Source: Candidatus Saccharimonadota bacterium
GTDB taxonomy: Bacteria > Patescibacteriota > Saccharimonadia > Saccharimonadales > Saccharimonadaceae
Direction: 5' to 3'
Length of the DNA: 35,803 nt
NCBI GenBank assembly: GCA_028289015.1
Contig: JAQGHC010000023.1
Location: forward strand, 1 to 35,803
Shown piece after piece: positions 1 through 10,407 of the stretch. Below the pieces are notes generated by a model. It had not been told where the DNA came from and did not search any database. It worked only from the letters and a program-made list of their open reading frames with translations. Every line of letters starts with the position of its first letter. Within the stretch, counting starts at the first letter, position 1. The position numbers and the translations under genes were made by a program.

Positions 1-15
1 TGCTATTATAAGTTC

Positions 16-339
16 ATGAATAACAAAAAATACAAAACATGGTCAGCGCTTAGGTCTATCTCGCTTACATTTCTGATCTTCGCACTGCTAATAATGCTGC
101 CTATCTCATTTGCCGATATAGTGACACGAACAATATACTATATAATCTTAGCTCTTCTTGTGGGATTCGCGATGGCTAGCTTCATGGAGGCGAGTAGATA
201 CAAAACCAATCCAGTCGGCAAAAGCCCGTCAGCCCTTTCCCCAAAAGCTAATAAATATATAGCTTTATGCCTTGGGCTTGTAATTATACTGATCGTCTTC
301 CTTTGGCTTATACCAGAGATTATTAAAGCAAATAGCTAA
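16..339 (+). CDS. small hypothetical membrane protein
   Basis: 107 aa ORF with several hydrophobic segments; TATTAT at 4-9, 6 nt before ATG. Confidence 0.65.
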   Translation: MNNKKYKTWSALRSISLTFLIFALLIMLPISFADIVTRTIYYIILALLVGFAMASFMEASRYKTNPVGKSPSALSPKANKYIALCLGLVIILIVFLWLIPEIIKANS

Positions 340-497
340 GAACCTCTATCTAGATTAGTTCTGACTTCGTTCATAATACCCCACCATATTGATATTATTT
401 GAACCATCGGCATCGTGGATGTCACCGTGTGGCCGGAGCTGGATCAAAGACCAATCTCAGCCGCTACTTATCTTGACTGGATACCGCTTATGCTCAA

Positions 498-833
498 TTA
501 CAATCCAGCTCTCAAAAAGCCAGCCGCCCTTGCCTGGGGCTCGGTACAATAATAGCCGCCAAAGAAATCGCCTTGGCCTGGCGCGGAATAGCGCCGATGG
601 TCGGGCATGTAGTAGGCTCGGCCAGTTGTGGCCGTACTGGCAATTAACAACTGCTTGACGCCGCATTTGACGTAGGCGTACGCGTATCCACCCCACCCGC
701 TGGTGAATAAATACAAAACCACGACACCCAACCCTAATGCCCAAAAGACATATATTGCCCAGATCGGCAGAAACGGCTTTTTGTCGTCAATCAGTTCGAC
801 TTCTTCGGGCGTTTCGGGGATTAACTCTTCCAT
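498..833 (-). CDS. single-TM hypothetical protein with C-terminal YYMPDHxxY...YYCTEPQARAAGFLRA motif
   Basis: TM segment after acidic N-terminus; C-terminus resembles the short 'YHxPxCxYY...FCSEAEAxAAGFRxA' motif found at the end of many extracytoplasmic proteins; TATAAT 7 nt upstream of ATG. Confidence 0.65.
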   Translation of the reverse strand: MEELIPETPEEVELIDDKKPFLPIWAIYVFWALGLGVVVLYLFTSGWGGYAYAYVKCGVKQLLIASTATTGRAYYMPDHRRYSAPGQGDFFGGYYCTEPQARAAGFLRAGL

Positions 834-860
834 TCCCCTTATTATAGCGGGACGGTCGAA

Positions 861-1535
861 TTATTTTGTAGGCGGCTTGCTGCCGACAGTCACTTTGCCG
901 TCACGTTCAATTGACACCGTCAGGTTGCGGGTCTGCTTTTTCAGGTTGGTCATCGTCGAGGGTAGGCTTTTTGCTTTTAACACCCCATACGCCCGTTCAA
1001 TATCAGCAACGACATCTCTTGTCATAAGTTCATGCTGTAGCAACTTTAAGTCTTCAGCATACTCATCTGCTTCATACTGAGACGCGAATCCATAATGCAA
1101 GAAAGCTGGGTGTTCAAAATTACCATCAACCTTTAGTAGATCCGCACGTCGCTCGGTTAATTTAATTACATCATGTCCAGCGACGGCGACGCGCATCTGA
1201 TCCTTTAAAGACATATCGTGGTGAAACTGCGTAGAGGTCAAAACATCAAGCGATAGCTCATAGGCGCGAACAATCTCGAAATATCGAGGGTCTACTGATT
1301 CACGCTGATGTTTACCCGCAAAAAGTATCGTTTCATCAATCCCGGTAGGATAGTTTGGTATGTCCTGAATTGGGCGATGTGACGGTAATCCGCCACCAAG
1401 GTCACTATAGGCAGTCGTACCGGCCTCGTAAGACGGATACAGTGTTGCCCGACCTACCCACCTGCGTCGTGCATGTTCCCACACGGAGCGGGGTTCATGT
1501 TCGGAATTCTCAGGGAGAGACGGGACTAATTCCAT
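861..1535 (-). CDS. hypothetical protein
   Basis: 224 aa uninterrupted ORF, the longest in the interval; no family recognised. Confidence 0.6.
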   Translation of the reverse strand: MELVPSLPENSEHEPRSVWEHARRRWVGRATLYPSYEAGTTAYSDLGGGLPSHRPIQDIPNYPTGIDETILFAGKHQRESVDPRYFEIVRAYELSLDVLTSTQFHHDMSLKDQMRVAVAGHDVIKLTERRADLLKVDGNFEHPAFLHYGFASQYEADEYAEDLKLLQHELMTRDVVADIERAYGVLKAKSLPSTMTNLKKQTRNLTVSIERDGKVTVGSKPPTK

Positions 1536-1681
1536 ATGATTTATTTATAACATAAGCACAAATATAAGTCAATCCAAGCCATCAAAAAAGCCCCTTTGGA
1601 TGATTTGCGCATCCTCTGGGACTTAGTTGGCACCTGTTTGTTTGATACTACTGTACCATCAAACGTGCTAATGTTTCAAGA

Positions 1682-1888
1682 TTATTTTTTCTTAGAAATT
1701 GTAAGGAAACCATTGCGTGGGTTTTCTTTGACTTCGCGGTCTTCTGGAAGATCAGTCGGTTGACCCTTTGCATTCTTTTCTACCTTAGCGAAAAAGTAAA
1801 TTGTCTGTGGTTTGCCACCACGTAGTGTTACTTCTGTGCTGTGTAAGTAGTAAGTGATACCCTTTGAGTTCGTGTGCTTGTATGCCAT
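1682..1888 (-). CDS. small conserved hypothetical protein (68 aa)
   Basis: ORF preceded by strong SD (AGGAGG) at good spacing on the minus strand. Confidence 0.7.
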   Translation of the reverse strand: MAYKHTNSKGITYYLHSTEVTLRGGKPQTIYFFAKVEKNAKGQPTDLPEDREVKENPRNGFLTISKKK

Positions 1889-1958
1889 AAAGTTTTTATA
1901 CCTCCTATTAGCGATTTACATTTGCTAGCGTACCCCCTCTAATCAGCGGTGTCAATAT

Positions 1959-2600
1959 TTAAATACCCCTATAATGCCGTTTTAGAAGCATCCGTAGAAT
2001 GGCGAGACTTAACAGACGGGCAATAATCATAACGATTATCATGATACAGATGACAACAGACCAGCCGGCAAAATCAGGCGACCAAAGCGGTGCTGAAAAG
2101 CTATAACGATACAGCTCGGTGCTTGGCAAATTAATATTTTGCACTGGGTCAGGAGAAGGCGGATATTTGGCCAGCTCATCTGCAAAACACTGAACATACG
2201 CTGGCGACCAGACGGTAAATCGAGGCTTACATGTTGCTTCTGCCTCAGCGTTGATATTGATGCCTGAACTGTTATTTTGTTTAGCCTCATCGACGATTTT
2301 TTGAGCATCTCGGCGGTATTGCCCTTCTAAATAAAAGGGTCCTGTCTCGGTGTTCATGTGCGCAGCAACATACCGTTGTAAATCATACAATCTATTTTGC
2401 GTTATAGAGCTGTCAAAAGGTTCAGCGGTTGATATGTCGGCGGCCAAAACGGCCTGACGCCTTTCGGCCATCCCTATGTTATTTAAACGCAAAAAAGTAG
2501 CGGCCACAAACATCATTAGCAATAACAACACTAATAATTGCCACGTTTTAATCTGTTGCAATTGCCTAATGCTTTTTCTAACTTGTCGCTTGTCTGCCAC
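1959..2600 (-). CDS. hypothetical membrane protein with N- and C-terminal TM segments
   Basis: 213 aa ORF, hydrophobic segments near both ends, GTG start with upstream GAGGTGG. Confidence 0.65.
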   Translation of the reverse strand: MADKRQVRKSIRQLQQIKTWQLLVLLLLMMFVAATFLRLNNIGMAERRQAVLAADISTAEPFDSSITQNRLYDLQRYVAAHMNTETGPFYLEGQYRRDAQKIVDEAKQNNSSGININAEAEATCKPRFTVWSPAYVQCFADELAKYPPSPDPVQNINLPSTELYRYSFSAPLWSPDFAGWSVVICIMIIVMIIARLLSLAILRMLLKRHYRGI

Positions 2601-2646
2601 TAAAAATTATCCCACCTCGTATACTGTCTTTATTGTAGCATGAGCG

Positions 2647-3861
2647 CTATTTTCGGTAGAGATAAAACTTTGGCGCCGCAATAATAAGCACCACGCCGGC
2701 TGCTATATAAAAGAACATTTGCATCGCAGTCTGGTCGCTCGACACCATCAATAGCAATGCAAACAGCCCGCCAGCGATAGCAGCACCAAAACTTGCTGTC
2801 ACTTCCATACAGGCCAAATACGTAATACGGTGACCGGATAAGTCTGCCGTATCGAACATACCCCTTGTAAATGCCATTGAATAACCCGTTGTTGCCGCCT
2901 CGTTAGCAACGTTTACCGCGGCAACTATGCCCACGTTATTTGCAAATGGTCGTACGAGATGAATCAGAGCATCGGCAAAGACAGAGAAACGCAACAGATC
3001 ACCACCCCGTCGACTATCGATCAATTTTCCATACACGTATGATGCGGCAAGCGCAGCAATAATCACAACCGACAATAACGCACCCATTTTGACATATACT
3101 TCGTTCGTGCCCGTTCCAATGATGATCACTGCGACAAATAGCGTCCATACGGTGCCCGAGCTGACAAAATCAAACCCAACCCCAGTATGGGCAACCAAGC
3201 TGCGCCAAGTCGGCCGCCATGGGAATCCCTTGAAAACGAGTTTCTGTCGAGATTTTGGAGGCTCGCCCGTTTGGAATAACGGGATAGCAGCAACGGCGAA
3301 CAGTACAGCGGCCACCCACATAGTCGACTCTGGACCCAATGCGAACGCCAACAAACCACCGACGAACGGACTAAGCCCTGTCGCGATCTTTTCGATCATA
3401 TTCATGTAAGCAATTTCTTTTCCTGCATGCTCGATACTTTTAACTTTTGAAAAATCGATAGCATAGCAAAGGCTATACAATGTCGCCGACATACATTGCA
3501 AAAGCCCTGTCGCAATAATCGCGGGCAGACCCCACTCTGGCACGAACGTAAAGATGCCCATCGCAGGAATATACAAAAGATTTGAAAGTAAAATACCGTG
3601 TTTGGGGCCGAATTTTGACGCATACTGTGCGGCCGGAAAGACCGTAAATATCTTTACGAAATAATACAGTGTCCAAAAAGTAGCAATAAATAGGATGCTA
3701 TAGCCATTTTGATAAAGAAAAATTGACATAAACGCCGAGGCGATATGAATTGCTAGTTTGCGCAGTAACGTCGAAGCATACAACTCTGCAACCTCAGAAA
3801 AGGTCGCATATCGCCAAAAATGGCGTCGCTGTAATAGTCGGTGAATAAATTGTTTGATCAT
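2647..3861 (-). CDS. MFS-type transporter
   Basis: 404 aa, about 10-12 hydrophobic segments, MFS-like organisation. Confidence 0.75.
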   Translation of the reverse strand: MIKQFIHRLLQRRHFWRYATFSEVAELYASTLLRKLAIHIASAFMSIFLYQNGYSILFIATFWTLYYFVKIFTVFPAAQYASKFGPKHGILLSNLLYIPAMGIFTFVPEWGLPAIIATGLLQCMSATLYSLCYAIDFSKVKSIEHAGKEIAYMNMIEKIATGLSPFVGGLLAFALGPESTMWVAAVLFAVAAIPLFQTGEPPKSRQKLVFKGFPWRPTWRSLVAHTGVGFDFVSSGTVWTLFVAVIIIGTGTNEVYVKMGALLSVVIIAALAASYVYGKLIDSRRGGDLLRFSVFADALIHLVRPFANNVGIVAAVNVANEAATTGYSMAFTRGMFDTADLSGHRITYLACMEVTASFGAAIAGGLFALLLMVSSDQTAMQMFFYIAAGVVLIIAAPKFYLYRK

Positions 3862-3933
3862 ATTTGTTTTTTATTGAGGTTATTTTTCATTATACACTAC
3901 TGTTATCTTAAGCGTAAGTGATATACTAGCGGT

Positions 3934-5193
3934 ATGAATATTTATTTCTCTGGCATCGGAGGCGTAGGAATCGGGCCATTGGCCGAAATCGCGTACGACG
4001 CCGGTTACACCGTCCAAGGGTCTGACGCGACTGAAACGCTTTTAACGCGCGAACTTCGCGGCCGCGGCATAAATATCACGATTGGCCAAGATGGTGAGTT
4101 TTTGTTCGCTTGCCATAATACGTCACGGATTGATTGGTTCGTACATACTGCAGCCCTGCCTGACGACCACCCCGAACTAGCACTCGCCCGCCGGCTTGGT
4201 ATCAAAACGGCAAAACGTGACGAATTACTAGCCCAAATCATCAAAGAAAAAAATTTGGAATTGATCGCGGTCGCTGGCACGCACGGCAAAACCACGACGA
4301 CCGGCATGATGGTCTGGACGATGCAACAGCTCGGTATTCCTGTCAGCTATTCAATCGGCACAACCATTAGTTTTGGTTCGAGCGGTAAATACATCCCTGA
4401 CAGCAAATATTTTATTTACGAGTGCGATGAGTTTGACCGTAATTTCCTCCATTTCAGCCCATACCTCTCTCTTATCACCTCAATTGATTATGACCACCCC
4501 GATACCTATCCAACTGAAACCAGCTATTTAGCGGCATTCCATGAATTTATTACCAAATCAGAAATGACAATCATGTGGAAGAGCGATGGCAACCAGGTAC
4601 ATTCCACCGAAACAACCGGATGGATATTGGGCGATGACGAAGTGATGGATATTCGCATTTCAGGCGCGCATAATCGTCGAAACGCCACACTGATAGCTAA
4701 GGCCGTCGAGTATTTGCAAGCTGGCGACCAAGACAAAGCAATCACCTCCCTGCAGTCATTTCCCGGTACAGACCGACGCTTCGAAAGGCTCGACGATAAT
4801 CTTTACAGCGATTACGGACATCACCCTGTTGAAATCGCCGCAACCCTACAAATGGCCCGTGAAGTATCCGACAACGTCGTACTGGTTTATCAGCCACACC
4901 AGAACGTCCGACAGCACGAGGTTAAAGATCAATACACCAATCAGTTCGAGTTAGCAGAGACGGTTTATTGGCTGCCGACATATCTGTCACGCGAAGATCC
5001 CGATCTGCCTATTTTGACGCCGTACGAACTGACCAAATCAATCACTAACCGTGGTGCTATCTATTCTGCCAACCTCGACAACGAGCTGTGGAATGCAATA
5101 CAAACCGCCCGCCAACAAGGCAAACTGGTGCTATGCATGGGCGCCGGCTCTATCGACAGCTGGGTACGACAAAGATTGACAAATCAAAGTTAA
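3934..5193 (+). CDS. UDP-N-acetylmuramate--L-alanine ligase (MurC/Mpl-like Mur ligase)
   Basis: N-terminal FSGIGGVGIGPLAEIAYDAGYTVQGSD and ATP-binding VAGTHGKTTTTGM, ECDEFDRNF, HNRRNATLIAKA, DYGHHPVEIAATL motifs. Confidence 0.88.
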   Translation: MNIYFSGIGGVGIGPLAEIAYDAGYTVQGSDATETLLTRELRGRGINITIGQDGEFLFACHNTSRIDWFVHTAALPDDHPELALARRLGIKTAKRDELLAQIIKEKNLELIAVAGTHGKTTTTGMMVWTMQQLGIPVSYSIGTTISFGSSGKYIPDSKYFIYECDEFDRNFLHFSPYLSLITSIDYDHPDTYPTETSYLAAFHEFITKSEMTIMWKSDGNQVHSTETTGWILGDDEVMDIRISGAHNRRNATLIAKAVEYLQAGDQDKAITSLQSFPGTDRRFERLDDNLYSDYGHHPVEIAATLQMAREVSDNVVLVYQPHQNVRQHEVKDQYTNQFELAETVYWLPTYLSREDPDLPILTPYELTKSITNRGAIYSANLDNELWNAIQTARQQGKLVLCMGAGSIDSWVRQRLTNQS

Positions 5194-5279
5194 TTTACTT
5201 GAATATATCACCCCATTGAGTTGATGACACACCCACGCTCTTCATTTAAAGCCTTGTCCATCGTGTTATACTATCAGAT

Positions 5280-6107
5280 ATGGATACCCAAACAAGTTCG
5301 CAAAAACTTACTAGTTTCTCAGCTCAAGATTCAATAGATGCCGCAGTTATCGTCCTTGTTATGCTCGCCTTCTACGTCCTTGGTTCTGCCGCGCTGCGCT
5401 ATGTCGTCAAAAATGCAGTCGAACGAAGCCGTCAAAAGACCTGGCATCGTAAAGACATCGAAAAACGCCAAAAAACACTTGTCGGTGTTGTCGTTAATAT
5501 TTGGCGGATACTGGTCATTTTCGTGGGCGGATTCCAACTACTCCAAATAGTTTTTCCAAGTATCAATACTGCACCGTTGTTCGCCAGTGCCGGTATTGTC
5601 GGTGTCGCAATCGGATTTGGATCGCAAGCACTCGTTAAAGACTTTCTATCTGGTATCTTTATTATTTCCGAGAACCAATACCGTGTTGGCGACATTATCG
5701 ACATTAACGGCAGCACAGGCACGGTTGAACGTATCGGAACGCGATCAACGGTGATTCGCGATAACGACGGTAATGTCCACTACTTCCCCAACGGCAGCGT
5801 CCAGCATGTCATCAATAAAACAATGGGCTACAGCATGGCGAGATTTTCAATTGGCGTCCATCCATCAAACGACCTTGATAAAATTATTTCTATCATCAAC
5901 GAGACTGGCAAAAAACTGGCTGGCGAAGAAAAGTGGAAGAACAAAATTATTGATGCGCCCACGTTCGAATCAATTGGTGAATTTACCCCGTCAACTGTTC
6001 AGCTGTTCATTTCAGGCAAAACACAACCTTCCGACCAGTGGTCAGTAACAGCAGAAATGCGTCGTCGGCTTTTATTCGCGTTTGAAAAAAGTAAAATAGA
6101 ATTATAG
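5280..6107 (+). CDS. MscS-family mechanosensitive ion channel
   Basis: TM helices followed by GVVGVAIGFGSQALVKDFLSGIFI-type pore helix and YRVGDIIDINGSTGTVERIGTRSTVIRDNDGNVHYFPNG beta domain. Confidence 0.92.
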   Translation: MDTQTSSQKLTSFSAQDSIDAAVIVLVMLAFYVLGSAALRYVVKNAVERSRQKTWHRKDIEKRQKTLVGVVVNIWRILVIFVGGFQLLQIVFPSINTAPLFASAGIVGVAIGFGSQALVKDFLSGIFIISENQYRVGDIIDINGSTGTVERIGTRSTVIRDNDGNVHYFPNGSVQHVINKTMGYSMARFSIGVHPSNDLDKIISIINETGKKLAGEEKWKNKIIDAPTFESIGEFTPSTVQLFISGKTQPSDQWSVTAEMRRRLLFAFEKSKIEL

Positions 6108-6113
6108 TCTGAT

Positions 6114-6500
6114 TTATTCAGTAGGCTCAACAGGAGCAGCTGGCGCGTCAATTGCCAGTGCGGCGTCGCTCATGACGTCACCGCTAAAACTATCGACATT
6201 CGTTGCTTGTGCGGCACGCTTGTGATACATCGTACGAAACTCTTCTATAACTTTTTTATCTATCTCGCCTACCGCTGGAAATCCCTTGAACACTTCGGAC
6301 GTGGCCACTTTTTCTGTCACATGCTCATACCCAGGGCGACTTAGGTCAAGCTGCGCAGCACCACTGCTTTCATATAGTTTCATCGAGACTGCAACCAACA
6401 TCAGCGCAATAATTATAGACATACCGACCATTACCAAAAATCGGTGCTTTTCCCAGCCCACTAGATGGTGCGCGTCTGCTGTTAATTCTTCTTCGGTCAT
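6114..6500 (-). CDS. hypothetical single-TM protein
   Basis: 128 aa; ATGA overlap with upstream CDS 6497..7036 (probable translational coupling). Confidence 0.65.
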   Translation of the reverse strand: MTEEELTADAHHLVGWEKHRFLVMVGMSIIIALMLVAVSMKLYESSGAAQLDLSRPGYEHVTEKVATSEVFKGFPAVGEIDKKVIEEFRTMYHKRAAQATNVDSFSGDVMSDAALAIDAPAAPVEPTE

Positions 6501-7036
6501 GATTTATCCGCCTGAAAGTTTTTTGCGTACATATCAACTTTAACCCCATAATCTTGAATTGTCTTATGTAGATCTGCGGCGGCCTCATGAGTCAATCGAC
6601 GCTTTTCACGTGTGTCCACGACACTATCGTAAAAGGCGACTGGCTGGTTGACACAATTAATTCGCAGACTGGCAGACATCGCTTCTTCGTATAGTTGATA
6701 TTGCTGGCGGAACGCTTCTAATTGCTTGTCATACTGCGCAGCCGTGGATAGCAAGGTCTCATCACTGATACGGTTTAAGACAATCCGACTATTAAACGGT
6801 GCTATTAACTTTGTGGAAATCGATTCGTAAATCTGACCACGATTGACGCGCAACCCAGCGTCGGTGGCGTGCAATTGAAATAATGTCGACTGTGCATCGA
6901 CACAGTTGGTGCGAATGCGGGCGATATGCGAGTCGGTCATGGGCGCTGTTTCCTCAGCGGACGCAGCAAAACCAAAGATCGCTCCACTAAATAGTGTGGC
7001 AAGAATAAATATTGTCATTATGCGGGAGCGACTCAT
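6497..7036 (-). CDS. secreted hypothetical protein with signal peptide
   Basis: N-terminal signal peptide-like MSRSRIMTIFILATLFSGAIFGFAASAEE; GATAAT 7 nt upstream of ATG. Confidence 0.7.
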   Translation of the reverse strand: MSRSRIMTIFILATLFSGAIFGFAASAEETAPMTDSHIARIRTNCVDAQSTLFQLHATDAGLRVNRGQIYESISTKLIAPFNSRIVLNRISDETLLSTAAQYDKQLEAFRQQYQLYEEAMSASLRINCVNQPVAFYDSVVDTREKRRLTHEAAADLHKTIQDYGVKVDMYAKNFQADKS

Positions 7037-7061
7037 TCCTTTTATTATCCCTCAAAATGAC

Positions 7062-7862
7062 CTATTTGGTCAAATGTAAGATATTATCAGTTTCAGTCAC
7101 CAATCCGTCCGCCAACAACCCACTTAAAGCGGCCGTCAACCGTTCATCATCAGCGTATTGCTGATGCAGCACGACCTGTGGAATATCATCGGCTGCAAGC
7201 TGTTTGATAATAATTCCGCGAAGTTCTCGCACACTGCCTCTTAACGTCGATTGCTTTTTATAATGCTTGCTTTGCGTAATTCGTCCGACGCCGTTCTTTT
7301 TTAGCCACGTACCATAATCCATGAGCGCCCAGTAAAACTCACGCGGATGATCATTGTCGAGAGTTTGTTGGATCACTGGCAGTAGCTGCGCGTCACTAAT
7401 TTTATCTTGCTCATCAAAGAAATGATGGAAATAAACCGTTCGAACGTTCGTTTCGATAAATGGTATTGGCTGGTTAAAAGCATACGTCATGATCGCACCA
7501 GCCGTTCCCGGGCCAACACCTGGCAGGCTAAGAATATCCGACGCACTTTTCGGAAACGAGCCATTAAACTCTATCATGATTTTCTTTGCGCTTTCATGCA
7601 AAAACTTGGCACGACGGTTATACCCTAACCCACTCCATAGCGTTAATGCATCAGCTAGAGATGCGGCCGCTAAACTTCTTTCATCAGGGAATCGCTCGAT
7701 AAATGCCTTGAACTTTGGTATCACTCGGTCTACTTGCGTTTGTTGCAACATTAGTTCGCTCACTAATACGTAGTACGGCCGCGTATCGTCGCGCCATGGC
7801 ATACCGCGATACAGCTCGCGACCTTTTTCCCATATCAATTCCTTAAACTCGCCATCAGTCAT
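7062..7862 (-). CDS. MutY-like A/G-specific adenine glycosylase / HhH-GPD protein, lacking Fe-S cluster and C-terminal NUDIX-like domain
   Basis: PWRDDTRPYYVLVSELMLQQTQVDRVIPKF and LPGVGPGTAGAI HhH motif; no cysteines. Confidence 0.85.
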   Translation of the reverse strand: MTDGEFKELIWEKGRELYRGMPWRDDTRPYYVLVSELMLQQTQVDRVIPKFKAFIERFPDERSLAAASLADALTLWSGLGYNRRAKFLHESAKKIMIEFNGSFPKSASDILSLPGVGPGTAGAIMTYAFNQPIPFIETNVRTVYFHHFFDEQDKISDAQLLPVIQQTLDNDHPREFYWALMDYGTWLKKNGVGRITQSKHYKKQSTLRGSVRELRGIIIKQLAADDIPQVVLHQQYADDERLTAALSGLLADGLVTETDNILHLTK

Positions 7863-7983
7863 TCATCTAGTATAACGATCACATTAGCCTTTCGCCTAGT
7901 TATTGGCAATTGATCTTACCTGCTCATCCGTAATTCCTCCTTTATAAATAAACTATACTGGCTCACGGGGGTATAATAGAAGT

Positions 7984-8514
7984 ATGGCAAAATATGTTTT
8001 AGGTGGCGGGTGTTTCTGGTGTTTGGACGCGGTATATTCGCAGCTCCGTGGCGTGACGAAACTAGAAAGCGGGTACGCTGGAGGTAATGGTATTCCAAAT
8101 TATTGGCGCGTCGTCAACGGGGACACTGGCCATGCCGAAGTTGTACATATATGTTTTGACGAAGCTATTATTCCAAACGAAGTTATTCTTGATATTTTCT
8201 TTTTAATTCACGATCCGACCAGCCTTAATAAACAAGGCGCCGACGAGGGAGTACAGTATCGATCGACCATGATGTATGCCGACAGCGAACAAAAATTGGT
8301 ATTTGAATCCGCTTTACGACGCGCCGAAGAAATATGGGAAAAAGCTATTGTTACCGAAATCGTCCCGTTAGAAACATTTTACATTGCCGAACCCGAGCAT
8401 CAGGATTACTACAATATGAACTCTGAGACTGGTTATTGTCAAATCGTTATCGATCCAAAAATTAGCCATATCCGCAACAAATATAAGTCATGGTTCAAGG
8501 AGGAGTCGCTATGA
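7984..8514 (+). CDS. msrA: peptide-methionine (S)-S-oxide reductase MsrA
   Basis: GGGCFWCLDAVY active-site motif, GYAGG, YWRVVNGDTGHAEVV. Confidence 0.93.
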   Translation: MAKYVLGGGCFWCLDAVYSQLRGVTKLESGYAGGNGIPNYWRVVNGDTGHAEVVHICFDEAIIPNEVILDIFFLIHDPTSLNKQGADEGVQYRSTMMYADSEQKLVFESALRRAEEIWEKAIVTEIVPLETFYIAEPEHQDYYNMNSETGYCQIVIDPKISHIRNKYKSWFKEESL

Positions 8515-9140
8515 AATTAACAAAGTATGAGCACGCTTGTTTTACCGTTGAAAAAGACAACCACCTTATCGTTGTTGATCCGGGCGGATTTAGCGGAGAT
8601 TTTATCGCACCCGAAAATGTCGTTGCAGTGGTTGTCACTCACCAACATGGTGATCACTTTGATTCGGATATTTTGGCATCGATCCATGCGAAAAACCCTG
8701 ATGCAATATTACTTGCCGACCAAGGGGTCATCGATATGACACCAGAGTTTCGCAGTCGCGCCATACGAGCCGGGCAAAAGGAGCACGTAGCAGGATTTGA
8801 GCTCGCCTTCTTTGGCGGCAAGCATACCCAAATTCACCGCTCAATTCCGTCTATTCCAAACGTCGGTGTCCTAATCAACGATTTATTATATTATCCAGGC
8901 GATTCATTTGCACTGCCTGATGTGCCCATTGATACGCTCGCCATCCCTGCCGCCGCACCATGGTTGAAGATCGGTGAAGCGATGGATTTTTTACTTGCTA
9001 TTAAACCGAGGTTTGCCTTTCCGACACATGATGCTATCTTGTCTGAAATCGGCAAAGAACTAAGCGATGCAATGCTAGGTCAGGCAGCAAAGTCCGCCGG
9101 TATCGAGTACCGTCGCCTAGAATCGACACTCGATATATAG
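8511..9140 (+). CDS. metallo-beta-lactamase-fold hydrolase (UlaG-like)
   Basis: VVTHQHGDHFD motif; start at 8511 after AAGGAGG and overlapping msrA stop as ATGA. Confidence 0.88.
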   Translation: MKLTKYEHACFTVEKDNHLIVVDPGGFSGDFIAPENVVAVVVTHQHGDHFDSDILASIHAKNPDAILLADQGVIDMTPEFRSRAIRAGQKEHVAGFELAFFGGKHTQIHRSIPSIPNVGVLINDLLYYPGDSFALPDVPIDTLAIPAAAPWLKIGEAMDFLLAIKPRFAFPTHDAILSEIGKELSDAMLGQAAKSAGIEYRRLESTLDI

Positions 9141-9168
9141 AAATAGCCACCGCAATAGGTGGCTATTT
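9141..9168. terminator. bidirectional intrinsic terminator-like hairpin
   Basis: perfect 11-bp stem AAATAGCCACC / GGTGGCTATTT between convergent genes. Confidence 0.8.
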
Positions 9169-9187
9169 AAGTATTTATTGCAGCCGA

Positions 9188-9568
9188 TTACTTAAGATGA
9201 GTCTTGGTATCTTTTTTAACTTGCTTGACGGTGCGTTTCGCATCGGCAGTCACACGCTTAGCTCGAGTCATTGCTTCGACACCAAGCTTTGACGCTTCTT
9301 TAGCGACAACCTTCGCTGACACCTTGGTGCTTTTAGCAAATTCACTCGCTTCTTCTCCGGCATGTTTTGCGCTGGATTTTACTGTTGCAAAACCTTCGGC
9401 GCCAATATCTTTAGCTAAATCTGCTTTATCTTCAGCATATTTTTTAGCTTCAAAGGCTTTGTTCCTGAAATCTTGACGTGTTTCTTTGCCACTTTTTGGT
9501 GCTAGTAATATACCTGCAGCAAATCCAGCCGCAGCGAGGGTGACGATTTTTAATAATGTTTTACTCAT
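9188..9568 (-). CDS. YtxH domain protein
   Basis: AAGFAAGILLAPKSGKETRQD motif then Lys/Ala-rich amphipathic helix. Confidence 0.85.
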   Translation of the reverse strand: MSKTLLKIVTLAAAGFAAGILLAPKSGKETRQDFRNKAFEAKKYAEDKADLAKDIGAEGFATVKSSAKHAGEEASEFAKSTKVSAKVVAKEASKLGVEAMTRAKRVTADAKRTVKQVKKDTKTHLK

Positions 9569-9594
9569 AATTTTTATTCTCCTTGTTCTCTTTG

Positions 9595-9810
9595 TTATTT
9601 TTGAAATAAATTAGCGATTCGACCAAGCACTTTTGCTGGCGTCAGCCACTCGCTAGCTTCAGCAAGATTTTGCATAACAGCATCAAAATTTTGAGTAATT
9701 TTGCGTATTTTTAGTAATATTGCAATAACGATTCCTAAAATGACAACCACTACGGTTGACAGCAGAAGAACTGCGATTGTTAGCAGCGTAATGGTTGTCT
9801 GTGTATCCAT
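9595..9810 (-). CDS. small DUF948-like single-TM protein partnered with YtxH
   Basis: 71 aa: N-terminal TM then amphipathic segment; paralogue at 11411..11626. Confidence 0.75.
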   Translation of the reverse strand: MDTQTTITLLTIAVLLLSTVVVVILGIVIAILLKIRKITQNFDAVMQNLAEASEWLTPAKVLGRIANLFQK

Positions 9811-9945
9811 ATGTCTGTTTTTCCTTTTTTGTTTTATATCATTCGGCCGAATTGTTTGTTTAGTTGGTAGTGTTTGTGTTTGATGATCTAACTATTATAT
9901 ATTAGCATAAGTTTGATTATAATGCAAGTATAAGTAGCCGTTATA

Positions 9946-10407
9946 TTACAAGGTTGGCAATGATTCGGTTTGCTGCATGTCTATAGGAGTAATGCCTGAA
10001 GGAATCAAATTCTGCAGATCCCCGCCATTATGTTGCAATAAGTCCGTCACGACTTGATATAACGTAAAGATAATCACGCCACCACTGATCAACATAGCCG
10101 CACCGCTAATAATTGCAAACAATGCCACCGTTTTCACGGCGAAGGACTTATACCGTGCGAACTCTACCATTCCTTGGCCTTGTTTGTCCGTCATAGCGCC
10201 GGACATAATTAACACTAGGTCGACGACGACCCATACGCCGAGCCCGCCAAAAGTAATGAGCTTTAAGACGCCCGTTCCTGTCTTTCCTAGATAAAATCGA
10301 TCGACACCAAAAGTTCCCCACAAGAAACTGAGGAAGAAGACGGCCAAGAAATGTCGCGGTAACCGCTGCGTCTTTAAACTAGCAGCTGAGTTGGAAGTAT
10401 CAGGCAT
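9946..10407 (-). CDS. TM2 domain-containing membrane protein
   Basis: [44 protein letters not shown]; start chosen at MPDTSNS because TATAAT lies 6 nt upstream of that ATG. Confidence 0.85.
   Translation of the reverse strand: MPDTSNSAASLKTQRLPRHFLAVFFLSFLWGTFGVDRFYLGKTGTGVLKLITFGGLGVWVVVDLVLIMSGAMTDKQGQGMVEFARYKSFAVKTVALFAIISGAAMLISGGVIIFTLYQVVTDLLQHNGGDLQNLIPSGITPIDMQQTESLPTL

Noticed and set aside
389-744. ORFs 389..658 (+) and 457..744 (-)
   Set aside because: Antisense or out-of-frame to the better supported 498..833 minus CDS, compositionally unnatural translations.
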